From: Cesiribacteraceae bacterium YIM B00369
Lineage (GTDB): Bacteria; Bacteroidota; Bacteroidia; Cytophagales; Cyclobacteriaceae
Reading direction: 5' to 3'
Assembly: GCA_017948555.1 (NCBI GenBank)
Contig: JAFMYY010000026.1
Span: 335 to 64,334 of the forward strand
DNA: 64,000 nucleotides
Part shown: positions 53,727 to 62,376 of the stretch, piece after piece
Layout of the letters: each line of letters begins with the position of its first letter
Numbering within the stretch: the first letter of the stretch is position 1
Made by a program: the position numbers and the translations under genes
Notes under the pieces: model-generated
The model's database searches: none
Told to the model about the DNA's origin: nothing
What the model saw: only the letters and a program-made list of their open reading frames with translations

Positions 53727-56570
53727 TTACATGTCCATCCATGTTCTGCGCCGGCTTAATTTTAAATCCTGCAGCATAGATGATTTCACATTAATATCTA
53801 TAGAGAAGCTTTGGTAGGCGCCGAACGGAATCCAGTTAACATTCATTTGCCAGCAATGGAGGTCGCGGTAAATGCTTAAGCTGGTTTGTGTGAACTGATG
53901 GTTCCGGAAGTCATAACCACTGTTGAAGCCAACTTTCCATTTATCGGTAATTTTAAGGTCGCCGCTAAAGTTGGCTGACTGGGTAATAGTACTTTCAGCA
54001 AAGCCGGGTTTGCTGTAATTAAAACTGTAATTAAAGCGCAGAGTCCAGGGAATAGTGAAGTTTACGTATTCATTAGGATTGTCGTAAATATAGGCCATGT
54101 CCTCATCAATAGTACTCTCTGCGGTAGGAGGAGTTACTCCGTTGGGATTGTTAGGATTGGGTGCCTGGTTTGCGGGGCCTGCCCCGCCCTTGAAGGTAGA
54201 GGGGCTGAGGCTTGTGCTTATGTTAAAGTTTGCCCTGTCTATTTTACCAAGCCCTCCGCCGTTTTTCCAGGCGTATTCGTTAATTCTTGTCTGGTTTACT
54301 CTTCTTTCCCCGTTCACATAATAAGTGGAGTCCAGCCGGTAAATATAAGGATCTAAATTTGCGCCAAAGTTAAAACTGATCAGGTTGTTGAGGAAGCTGG
54401 TGTTACCGCTGATCCGGACGGGCTGAAGTTTGAATTCTTCTGCTATCAGGTCGTAACCTGTGCTGAAGTTCAGGCTGCGGAGTAAAGAAACTTTTGTGTA
54501 TTCCTTAACCGTATCTGTTTTGCTTTTAACCTTCATTTCAAAATTGTTGGTAAGGTTAAAGTTTACAGAGCCGCTTTCCCGCCCGCCGGGTACTGAATAA
54601 GCATTGCCTTCAAAAACAGAAAGTGTTTGTATTTGCGCATCGCCATTGGCATTGCGGGTTTCCACCTGCTGAAAATAGCCATAGCGTTCCCTGGTAAAAT
54701 CGGGGCGGTAGCTAAAGCCAACGGAAGGAATCATCATGTGGCGGATTGCCTGAATTCTTGGTTTTGGATTCTTTTCATTATTAAAATAAAAGGTACCAAA
54801 TACTTTTGTGCTTACCCCTGTGCTTACATTGTATACTCCTGCGCGGGTAAAGCCTTCAATTGTATCTCTTTGAATTCCACCAAGTTCTTCGTTAAATCTG
54901 TAATTATATCTTCTGGGAAGCCAGAATTCTGAATAGTTAAAGGAAGGAGATACCTGAAAGTGTTTCAGAACATTAAAAGAAGTTGAAATAGGAATGTTAT
55001 GCTGAGCCCCTATCAGTGCCCTGTCGAACATTGTAGAGAGGTTGCTCCAGAACGGCAAAACGGAATCAGCGGAAGGATCGACGTAAGGCGATACATAGCG
55101 GCTGTTTCTGCCTATTGGTGTATTGGAGAGTTTATTAGTTGCATTAAAGGAATATCCAATGCCAATTTGCTCGTACCATGTTTTGCCCAGGCTGCCTTCC
55201 TTTTTGAAAGGGAACTGACGCGTCATGGAAACACCCACATCAGGTAAACTGGCCGTTACTGTTTTGGTGGCAACGTTCTGGTTCATGTTAGCTCTTGCAC
55301 TAACGCTGAACGGGGAATTGAAAATGTTGGAATAACTATAGTTTACGTTTGAGCTGAAGGTCTGGTTCAGGTTTCGCTGGGGGTCTACAAGGGAAGGGTT
55401 GTTAGTGGTGTAGGAGGTGGAGCCACCATTTACGGAGGCAGTAAAGCGTCCTTTCCCCTTGGATTGCGGAGCATGGCTCCAGGTAACCCACATATCTTTA
55501 CTTATATTCTCCACCCCTTCGTTTTCGCTCATGTCCTGGCGGTTATAACGGATGTTAAAATTTCCGTTATAGGCATATCTTTTCCGGTAATTGGAGGCAA
55601 GGGCAATACCACGGCTTCCTTTGGTATATATTTCACCGGTAACAGCCAGGTCAATATAGTCATTAATAGCAGTGTAGTAGCCCCCGTTACGAAGGAAAAA
55701 GCCCCTTCGCCTTTCTTCCCCGTAGGTAGGTATAATAATACCCGAAGCTCTTTCCTTTTTCGGAGGAAACATCCCGAACAGGAACCCCAGTGGGGTAGGG
55801 ATATCGGCAAAGCGGAGGTGGAACGGGCCGGATATAATCTGCCCGTTTGGCAGTCTTTTTAATCTTTCAGCAGCAATATGAAAGTGCGGGTCTTCGAGAT
55901 TACAGGTAGTGTACATGGCGTGCTCGATCAGCAGCTCGTTCTCCGCAGTCTTTTTTACAGTTTCACCATGGATATAACCATCCTGCTGCTGGGTAACAAT
56001 GCCTTTTATTACTGCTTTACGGCTCTTGAAATTGTATTTAATTTCGTCGGTTACAAATTGTTCCGGCCCGTCTGTAAAAAGAGGCTTTCCAATTGTTCTG
56101 CCTGTGGAATCCCGGACTCCGTTTGCGGAGAGCATATTGGTTTCCCAGTTGGTGGAAATATAGGCGGCTTCCAGTTTTATCTGGCCATAATCTATCTTTG
56201 CATTCCCGGGAGTGGAAGCAGGTCCTTCTCTTTCTTCACTGCCTTTTTTTGCTTTTTTCTGCCCGCTGCTTCCGGTGCTGTACATGTGCATGGTTTTGCT
56301 GCGGAAATCCAGTCGAATGGAATCCCTGGCACTGTAGTTGATGGTAGTCTCAATGTCGCTTTTCCGGGCAGCAGCTTGCTGCAGGCTGTCCCTGCCTGCC
56401 CCAACGGGAGACAGGGCGTTGAGAGAATCAGGGCTCCCCTGTTGGATTTGCAGGCTGTCCATCCCTGTGGCGGGGGCTGACAGGCTGTCCTGTCCCGGAA
56501 TTGTCTGGCTGTAAGCCGAAACAAGCGGGACACATAATAACAGGAGCAACAGAACGTACTTATTATACAC
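53727..56570 (-). CDS. lptD: LPS-assembly protein LptD homologue
   Basis: 947 residues from a GTG start at 56570; an in-frame TGA lies just upstream and no ATG fits. A signal peptide (YVLLLLLLCVPLVSAYSQ) is followed by a low-complexity DSL-rich stretch (DSL repeated four times within about 65 residues). An OstA/LptA-like beta-jellyroll domain follows (YGQIKLEAAYISTNWETNMLSANGV...TDEIKYNFKSRKAVIKGIVTQQQDGYIHGE) and then a large barrel (about 300-947). It inserts lipopolysaccharide into the outer leaflet. It is divergent from an amidase gene across 74 bases. Confidence 0.88.
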   Translation of the reverse strand: MYNKYVLLLLLLCVPLVSAYSQTIPGQDSLSAPATGMDSLQIQQGSPDSLNALSPVGAGRDSLQQAAARKSDIETTINYSARDSIRLDFRSKTMHMYSTGSSGQKKAKKGSEEREGPASTPGNAKIDYGQIKLEAAYISTNWETNMLSANGVRDSTGRTIGKPLFTDGPEQFVTDEIKYNFKSRKAVIKGIVTQQQDGYIHGETVKKTAENELLIEHAMYTTCNLEDPHFHIAAERLKRLPNGQIISGPFHLRFADIPTPLGFLFGMFPPKKERASGIIIPTYGEERRRGFFLRNGGYYTAINDYIDLAVTGEIYTKGSRGIALASNYRKRYAYNGNFNIRYNRQDMSENEGVENISKDMWVTWSHAPQSKGKGRFTASVNGGSTSYTTNNPSLVDPQRNLNQTFSSNVNYSYSNIFNSPFSVSARANMNQNVATKTVTASLPDVGVSMTRQFPFKKEGSLGKTWYEQIGIGYSFNATNKLSNTPIGRNSRYVSPYVDPSADSVLPFWSNLSTMFDRALIGAQHNIPISTSFNVLKHFQVSPSFNYSEFWLPRRYNYRFNEELGGIQRDTIEGFTRAGVYNVSTGVSTKVFGTFYFNNEKNPKPRIQAIRHMMIPSVGFSYRPDFTRERYGYFQQVETRNANGDAQIQTLSVFEGNAYSVPGGRESGSVNFNLTNNFEMKVKSKTDTVKEYTKVSLLRSLNFSTGYDLIAEEFKLQPVRISGNTSFLNNLISFNFGANLDPYIYRLDSTYYVNGERRVNQTRINEYAWKNGGGLGKIDRANFNISTSLSPSTFKGGAGPANQAPNPNNPNGVTPPTAESTIDEDMAYIYDNPNEYVNFTIPWTLRFNYSFNYSKPGFAESTITQSANFSGDLKITDKWKVGFNSGYDFRNHQFTQTSLSIYRDLHCWQMNVNWIPFGAYQSFSIDINVKSSMLQDLKLSRRRTWMDM

Positions 56571-56644
56571 TGGCTTTCAGATTAACCGAAAAATTCACAA
56601 ATTTGTACAAAGTTATTTCTTTAATAATTAACTACCGAAGGAAC

Positions 56645-57427
56645 GTGAGAAATATTGTGTATATCAGCTGCTTTTCTCTGCTGTTTTTGCTGGCCTCTTT
56701 TACCCCGGTAGGGAAAACGGACTACAAAGTCCGCAGGGTGGTAATTGATGCAGGCCATGGAGGTAAAGACCCGGGGACGCATGGTGTTATATCACAGGAG
56801 AAAGAGGTGGCTTTGGCTATTGCCCTTGAGCTGGGCGAAATAATAAAAAAGAACCTGCCTGATGTTGAAGTTATTTACACCCGTAAAGATAACACATTTG
56901 TGGAGCTGGAGGAGCGTGCCAATATTGCCAACAGGTCCGGGGCAGATGTGTTTATATCCGTTCACTGCAATGCAATTGGCAACCCCGAGGTACACGGTAC
57001 AGAAACTTATATTATGGGGCTTCATGTAAATAAGCAAAATCTGGCAGTGGCGCAACGCGAAAATTCCGTAATTTTGATGGAAGACAATTATGAGCAAAAG
57101 TACGAGGGCTTTGATCCCGGCTCACCGGAATCTTATATTATGTTTTCCCTTATGCAGAATGCCCATATGGAGAACAGCCTCAGGCTGGCCGATAATGTGG
57201 AAAACCAATTTAAAAACAGGGTAGGCAGGCACAGCAGAGGAGTTAAGCAGGCTGGCTTTGTGGTGCTGTGGCAAACAACAATGCCCAGTATACTGGTAGA
57301 GGTAGGTTATTTAACAAACCAGAAGGAAGAGCGTTATTTGAATGACGACCTTGGAAAAACTTATATAGCATCGGGAATATTCAGGGCCTTCCGGGATTAT
57401 AAAGCCGAGATAGAATCAATGAATTAA
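56645..57427 (+). CDS. N-acetylmuramoyl-L-alanine amidase (amidase_3)
   Basis: 260 residues from GTG 56645. Further upstream frames run into the LptD start and are unlikely; a second GTG at 56657 is also possible. A short hydrophobic signal (YISCFSLLFLLASFTPVG) precedes the amidase_3 domain: VVIDAGHGGKDPGTHG with the first zinc His, then RANIANRSGADVFISVHCNA, and VLWQTTMPSILVEVGYLTNQKEE with the catalytic Glu. It cleaves peptidoglycan stem peptides at the septum or elsewhere. The MCE gene follows 15 bases downstream, probably in the same operon. Confidence 0.88.
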   Translation: MRNIVYISCFSLLFLLASFTPVGKTDYKVRRVVIDAGHGGKDPGTHGVISQEKEVALAIALELGEIIKKNLPDVEVIYTRKDNTFVELEERANIANRSGADVFISVHCNAIGNPEVHGTETYIMGLHVNKQNLAVAQRENSVILMEDNYEQKYEGFDPGSPESYIMFSLMQNAHMENSLRLADNVENQFKNRVGRHSRGVKQAGFVVLWQTTMPSILVEVGYLTNQKEERYLNDDLGKTYIASGIFRAFRDYKAEIESMN

Positions 57428-57442
57428 CTAAACCAAATTTTT

Positions 57443-58378
57443 GTGAAATTTTCCAAAGAAGCAAAAGTGGGTATCCTGGCTGTAGTGGCCATTGCTATCC
57501 TTTATTTAGGATTTAATTTTCTGAAAGGAACTGATTTCTTTGATCCCTCAAATTCCTATTATGTAGTTTATAATAGTGTGGATGGCCTTGCTATTTCTAA
57601 TCCGGTAAAAGTAAATGGCTATAAAGTAGGGCGTGTAGGATCTATTAAACTGCTGCAGCAGGGAGGAGAAACAAGAATGCTGGTAGGATTAGAAATTACC
57701 AGCGACCTTGAAATTTACGAGGGTTCAGAGGCGGTTTTAGAAGACGATGGTTTGCTGGGAGGTAAATCCATAAAGCTGAATCTTCAGCAAAGGGGTGCCG
57801 TGGCCAATGATGGCGATACTTTAAGAGGATCTGTCGATAAATCACTGCAGGAAATGATACAGGAGCGGGCCGATCCTATTGTGGCAGAAGTGGATACCAC
57901 CTTGCACAGGGTAAACAATATCCTGACGGGCTTATCGGGCAGTGGCGATAAGGTGGACCAGGCAGTAGGTGAGCTGCAGCTGACAGCTGAAACACTGAAG
58001 TATATAGTGCTCGAAAACCGCAAAGATATTAATGCCATTGCGGAGAACCTGAGGGGGCTTACAGAAACCCTGAATGATGAGCAGAACGGAATTAAGCCTT
58101 TTCTGGTTAAAATGAACCAGATGGCCGATTCCCTGAACAACCTTGAGCTGAAACAGACTGTTGCCAATGCCAACCAGGCAATAGCCAACCTGGAAGAGGT
58201 AACAAAAGGACTGCAGGATGGAGAAGGTAGTTTAGGAATGTTGCTGAAGGACGATTCTCTCTATAACAACCTTAACAGAAGCTCCGAAAATCTGGATAAA
58301 CTCCTGATTGACGTGCGTAAACATCCCGGCAGGTATCTGGATATGCGTTTCAATTTGCTGGGGATCGGAGGAAGATAG
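57443..58378 (+). CDS. MCE/MlaD family lipid-transport protein
   Basis: 311 residues from a GTG start at 57443. A single N-terminal membrane helix (KVGILAVVAIAILYLGFNFLKG) is followed by one MCE domain (about 38-115, YYVVYNSVDGLAISNPVKVNGYKVGRVGSI...LEDDGLLGGKSIKLNL). The rest is a long helical, Gln/Asn-rich region that would form the periplasmic needle. MlaD-type proteins shuttle phospholipids between membranes together with an ATPase and permease (MlaFE), which are not in this window. Confidence 0.88.
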   Translation: MKFSKEAKVGILAVVAIAILYLGFNFLKGTDFFDPSNSYYVVYNSVDGLAISNPVKVNGYKVGRVGSIKLLQQGGETRMLVGLEITSDLEIYEGSEAVLEDDGLLGGKSIKLNLQQRGAVANDGDTLRGSVDKSLQEMIQERADPIVAEVDTTLHRVNNILTGLSGSGDKVDQAVGELQLTAETLKYIVLENRKDINAIAENLRGLTETLNDEQNGIKPFLVKMNQMADSLNNLELKQTVANANQAIANLEEVTKGLQDGEGSLGMLLKDDSLYNNLNRSSENLDKLLIDVRKHPGRYLDMRFNLLGIGGR

Positions 58379-58532
58379 GGAAAGAGTATCCGGGAGCTGA
58401 AGTCCGGACAGAGTAAAACCGGGTTTAACTGCAGGAACACCGTATGCCATTTTTTAAGCTTGCCTTTGGTAAAAATAAGTGCTGTATAATGGCCTCAGCG
58501 CTTTAGTACATATAACTTTTAGCATAACGATT

Positions 58533-60185
58533 ATGGATCTTGCCTTCAATAAGAACGAAGATTTTTTTAAGCAGGAGGTTTACCGGTTTAGACAGCGGCT
58601 GCAAAAGGTACAGCAGGGAGGTGGGCCAAAAAAGATTGCTGCTCAGCACGAAAAGGGAAAGCTTACTGCAAGGGAACGTATTAATTACCTGATCGATAAA
58701 GACTCCCGCTTTTTAGAAATTGGTGCTTTTGCCGGCGAAGGAATGTATGAGGAATATGGCGGGTGCCCCGGCGGGGGAGTAGTAACAGGAATAGGCTATG
58801 TAAGCGGGCGGCAATGTGTGCTGGTGGCTAACGATGCCACTGTAAAAGCGGGAGCATGGTTTCCCATTACAGCAAAAAAAAACCTGAGGGCACAGGAAAT
58901 AGCCATGGAAAACAGGCTTCCGGTTATTTACCTGGTAGATAGTGCAGGTGTTTTTCTTCCCCTTCAGGATGAGATTTTTCCGGATAAAGAACATTTTGGC
59001 AGGCAGTTCCGCAATAATGCCCGCATGAGCAGCCTGGGAATTGTGCAGATTGCTGCTATTATGGGTAGCTGTGTGGCTGGAGGAGCCTACCTTCCTGTTA
59101 TGAGCGATGAGGCCATGATCGTGGATAAAACCGGTTCCATTTTTCTGGCAGGATCTTATCTGGTAAAGGCTGCAATCGGCGAAGAAATAGATAACGAAAC
59201 CCTGGGAGGTGCCGCCACACATACAGAAATTTCAGGAGTTACCGACAATAAATACCCAAACGATGAGGCCTGCCTGGATGCGATCCGGAAGCTGATGGAT
59301 AAAATCGGCCATTCTGACAAGGCCGGCTTTGACCGTGCTGCCCCACAGCCGCCGGCTAAAAATGAAGAAGATATATACGGCTTGTTTCCTATGGACCGGT
59401 CAAAACCCTATGATACGCTGGAAATTATTCATCGTCTGGTGGATAATTCCGAATTCGATGAATATAAAAAGGCGTATGGAAAAACCTTACTCTGTGGCTA
59501 TGCCCGTATTGATGGCTGGTCGGTAGGGATAGTAGCTAACCAGCGCCTGATCGTGAAAAGCAAAAAAGGAGCAGGTGCCGGTGGTGCAGGGCAGGAAATG
59601 CAGATGGGCGGAGTTATTTACTCCGACTCTGCCGATAAAGCAGCGCGCTTTATTATGAACTGCAACCAGCGAAAGATTCCGCTTGTGTTTTTGCAGGATG
59701 TAAGTGGGTTTATGATCGGAAGCCGGGCGGAGCATGGAGGCATTATCAAGGATGGTGCAAAAATGGTAAATGCCATGGCAAATTCCGTTGTTCCCAAATT
59801 TACCTTTATAATTGGCAACTCTTACGGGGCTGGCAATTATGCAATGTGTGGTAAGGCCTACGACCCGCGCCTGATTTATGCATGGCCAACAGCCCGGATG
59901 GCTGTAATGAGTGGGGCCTCCGCTGCAAAAACTCTGTTGCAGATTAAAGTGGCAGGCTTAAAGGCGAAGGGTGAGGAAATAACTCCCTCAGAAGAACAGA
60001 AATTGCTGAAGGAGATTGAGGAAAAATATGAGGAACAGCTTAGCCCTTTTTATGCTGCATCCCGTTTGTGGGTGGATGGCATAATTGATCCGCTGGAAAC
60101 AAGAAAAATAATCAGCATGGGAATTGAGGCAGCCAACCATGCGCCTCTGACAGAGCGTTTTAATGCTGGTGTTTTACAGACCTGA
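58533..60185 (+). CDS. Acyl-CoA carboxylase carboxyltransferase, beta subunit
   Basis: 550 residues from ATG 58533. The start is at MDLAFNKN; the upstream frame is not protein-like. Two crotonase-like CT halves are visible, with GGGPKKIAAQHEKGKLTARERINYLIDKDSRF and EYGGCPGGGVVTGIGYVSGRQCVLVANDATVKAGAWFP in the first, and VFLQDVSGFMIGSRAEHGGIIKDGAKM and IIGNSYGAGNYAMCGKAYDPRLIYAWPTARMAVMSGASAA in the second. It transfers carboxyl groups from biotin to an acyl-CoA, most like methylcrotonyl-CoA or propionyl/acetyl-CoA carboxylases. The biotin carboxylase subunit is not in the window. Confidence 0.92.
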   Translation: MDLAFNKNEDFFKQEVYRFRQRLQKVQQGGGPKKIAAQHEKGKLTARERINYLIDKDSRFLEIGAFAGEGMYEEYGGCPGGGVVTGIGYVSGRQCVLVANDATVKAGAWFPITAKKNLRAQEIAMENRLPVIYLVDSAGVFLPLQDEIFPDKEHFGRQFRNNARMSSLGIVQIAAIMGSCVAGGAYLPVMSDEAMIVDKTGSIFLAGSYLVKAAIGEEIDNETLGGAATHTEISGVTDNKYPNDEACLDAIRKLMDKIGHSDKAGFDRAAPQPPAKNEEDIYGLFPMDRSKPYDTLEIIHRLVDNSEFDEYKKAYGKTLLCGYARIDGWSVGIVANQRLIVKSKKGAGAGGAGQEMQMGGVIYSDSADKAARFIMNCNQRKIPLVFLQDVSGFMIGSRAEHGGIIKDGAKMVNAMANSVVPKFTFIIGNSYGAGNYAMCGKAYDPRLIYAWPTARMAVMSGASAAKTLLQIKVAGLKAKGEEITPSEEQKLLKEIEEKYEEQLSPFYAASRLWVDGIIDPLETRKIISMGIEAANHAPLTERFNAGVLQT

Positions 60186-60633
60186 TTGCTTTCCCGGCTT
60201 TGCTCTTCAACAGTGCGTTCCTGAATTTGTATAAAACGAAAAACAGGAATTTCTGATTGCTGAAACCGATCTTTCTATAAAATGGAGGGAAGAGCAGAAG
60301 ATTTTAGGTATTTTTGCTGAGAACTTGTTTAAAATTTACACTTTTCGCTGCAAAGGTACTTATTCAGGGCTTTGGCGGGAACACATGTGCTGCAGAAAGA
60401 GAGGTTTGAAACAGACTTGATGCCGCATAAAATTTTGTATTGCCTTAGCCTGACCTTTTTTATCTGCAAAAGCAAAATTTAAACAAGCTCTGGATTCTGA
60501 ATTTATTGATCCTTGCAATAATTGTTTACCCCTGCAGGAGCAGGGGAAATAAAGCACCTGCCCGGTTTGATATAACCGGCGCAACTGAGGCTTGCTGTTT
60601 TGTTAAAGGAATATTTTATACCGGATTATATTG
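60186..60633. other. Gene-free region before the transglutaminase-like gene
   Basis: 448 bases without a supported gene. There is an exact -7 box TATTTTTG (60309-60316), but 318 bases from the next gene. A tight hairpin CCCCTGC/GCAGGGG with a four-base loop lies at 60529-60546. Its role is unclear; no T run follows. Confidence 0.3.
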
Positions 60634-61485
60634 ATGAATAATAAAGAGCTGAAAGCATTGGTGTCACTCCTTGATGATGAAGATACAGAGGTGTTGTCCC
60701 ATGTAGAGAAGAAGATTGTTTCCTTAGGGGGTGAGGTTATTCCTTACCTGGAGCAGTTCTGGGAGGAAAATTTTAATCCAATCATCCAGCGGCGCCTGGA
60801 AGACCTTATCCATACCCTGCAGTATGATCTGCTGAAGAGGAGGTTACTGGAGTACAAGGAAAGTGGTGGGGAAGACCTGCTGGAAGGAATGTGGCTGGTG
60901 GCAACATATCAGTACCCGGAATTAAGTCTGCAGCAGGTGAGGCAGGACCTTGAGCAGATCTATTATGATGCATGGCTCGAATATAAATCCGACCTGCACC
61001 CGCTGGACCAGGTTAAGCTGCTCAACAGTGTGTTGTTCAGTAAGCTGCGCTTTTCGGCCAATACCCGGAATTTCCATTCCCCTACAAACTCTTATATTAA
61101 TAATATACTTGAAACAAAGAAGGGGAATCCGATAGCACTGTGCATTGTGTATATGCTGGTGGCTCAAAAGCTGAAGATGCCTGTTTTTGGTGTAAATCTT
61201 CCTAACCTGTTTATTCTTACGTATAAAACTGACCAGAACCAGTTTTACATCAATGCTTTTAACAGGGGGCTCATTTTCTCTAAAAATGACATTGATAATT
61301 ATATCAGTCACCTGCACCTTATGCCGGACGATGAATACTACCAGCCCTGCAGCAACCTTACCATTATTAAAAGGGTTTTTCGCAACCTCATAGGTGCCTA
61401 TGAAAAAATTGGCGACCATGAAAAGGTTGAAGAGGTGAGGGTATTATTGCATACTATTTCAGACCCGGGAGACGCGAAGTTTTAG
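60634..61485 (+). CDS. Transglutaminase-like protein, SirB1 family
   Basis: 283 residues from ATG 60634. The N-terminal 110 residues are an all-helical region with HEAT-like repeats (LVSLLDDEDTEVLSHVEKKIVSLGGEVIPYLEQFWEENFNP). The middle is the Transglut_core2 domain (DQVKLLNSVLFSKLRFSANTRNFHSPTNSYINNILETKKGNPIALCIVYMLVAQKLKMPVFGVNLPNLFILTY). The cysteine after the GNPIAL motif, IALCIVYMLVA, is the expected nucleophile. Enzymatic activity of this group is largely untested. It is read alone. Confidence 0.8.
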   Translation: MNNKELKALVSLLDDEDTEVLSHVEKKIVSLGGEVIPYLEQFWEENFNPIIQRRLEDLIHTLQYDLLKRRLLEYKESGGEDLLEGMWLVATYQYPELSLQQVRQDLEQIYYDAWLEYKSDLHPLDQVKLLNSVLFSKLRFSANTRNFHSPTNSYINNILETKKGNPIALCIVYMLVAQKLKMPVFGVNLPNLFILTYKTDQNQFYINAFNRGLIFSKNDIDNYISHLHLMPDDEYYQPCSNLTIIKRVFRNLIGAYEKIGDHEKVEEVRVLLHTISDPGDAKF

Positions 61486-61567
61486 GCAGAGTAAAGTGCT
61501 GAAAAACAGGATAAGGTAGTCACGCGCAAATAATGTAAGCAGGATTTCACCATTTGAATGCTGTTTT

Positions 61568-61633
61568 ATCGTAACTTCGGTTTTACGATTGCTGTTGTAA
61601 TCCGAGCAGACAGACTTATTTAATAAGTCTGTC
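61568..61633 (+). terminator. Two hairpins after the SirB1-like gene
   Basis: The first (61568-61589) has a C-UUCG-G tetraloop and a two-base bulge in an 8-bp stem. The second (61609-61633) is a perfect 25-base palindrome centred on 61621. The second may end the transcript, although the tail (CTGTTTC) is short. They lie in the 204-base gap before the exonuclease gene, which starts at TTG 61690. Confidence 0.45.
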
Positions 61634-61689
61634 CTGTTTCTAAAACGTTTGCGATTCCGGTAACATAATAACCATCAAATAAATAAGTA

Positions 61690-62376
61690 TTGAGAAAGTA
61701 CCTGCTTTTTGTTGATACGGAAACTTCAGACTTGCCAAAAAACTGGAGCGCACCCTATTCAGTGGAGGGGAACTGGCCTTATATTGTGCAGATTGCATGG
61801 CTTGTTTACACTTACGACGGAAAGCTGGTAAAAACTGAAAATCATTATATCAGGGATGCTGATTATAATATAGCCCAAAAGTCACACAGAATCCATCAGA
61901 TTGGCACTTCCCTTCTTGAAGAAAAAGGAGAAGGCAGAAAAGAGGTGATGAAAATGCTTCAAAAAGACCTCCTGGAGTATGAACCCCTGGTGGTGGGGCA
62001 CTTTATGCAGCTGGATTCACATATGATGGGCGTAGGCTTTTATCGTTCCGGCCTTGACAACCCACTCCTTCAGCTGCCCACCTTTTGCACCATGCAGCTT
62101 ACGGCAAATTTTTTACGGCTTGGCCCCAGCAGGGGACTTAAACTGGGCGAACTTTATGAAAGGCTTTTCCATAAAAGAATGGAAAACCAGCACGATGCCC
62201 TTCAGGATGCAAAAGTAACTGCAGATTGTTTTTTTGAATTAAGAAAATCAGGCGATATTGATGAGACTGTAATTATTAAACAGCAAAAACCGGAAAGTGG
62301 AAGAGAAAACCTGTTTGGCTGCACTTTTACTTTTTTTCTGTTTCTCGTACTTACCTTGATAACTTTTCTGATATAA
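61690..62376 (+). CDS. DnaQ-like 3'-5' exonuclease domain protein with C-terminal membrane helix
   Basis: 228 residues from a TTG start at 61690; no ATG fits before the catalytic domain. The RNase T/DnaQ motifs are seen: Exo I VDTETSDL, Exo II with the Asp in VVGHFMQLDSHM, Exo III ENQHDALQDAKVTADCF. The C-terminus is one hydrophobic helix (FGCTFTFFLFLVLTLITFLI), which is unusual for an exonuclease and suggests membrane attachment. It is followed without a gap by the cNMP/CBS/DUF294 gene. Confidence 0.8.
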   Translation: MRKYLLFVDTETSDLPKNWSAPYSVEGNWPYIVQIAWLVYTYDGKLVKTENHYIRDADYNIAQKSHRIHQIGTSLLEEKGEGRKEVMKMLQKDLLEYEPLVVGHFMQLDSHMMGVGFYRSGLDNPLLQLPTFCTMQLTANFLRLGPSRGLKLGELYERLFHKRMENQHDALQDAKVTADCFFELRKSGDIDETVIIKQQKPESGRENLFGCTFTFFLFLVLTLITFLI

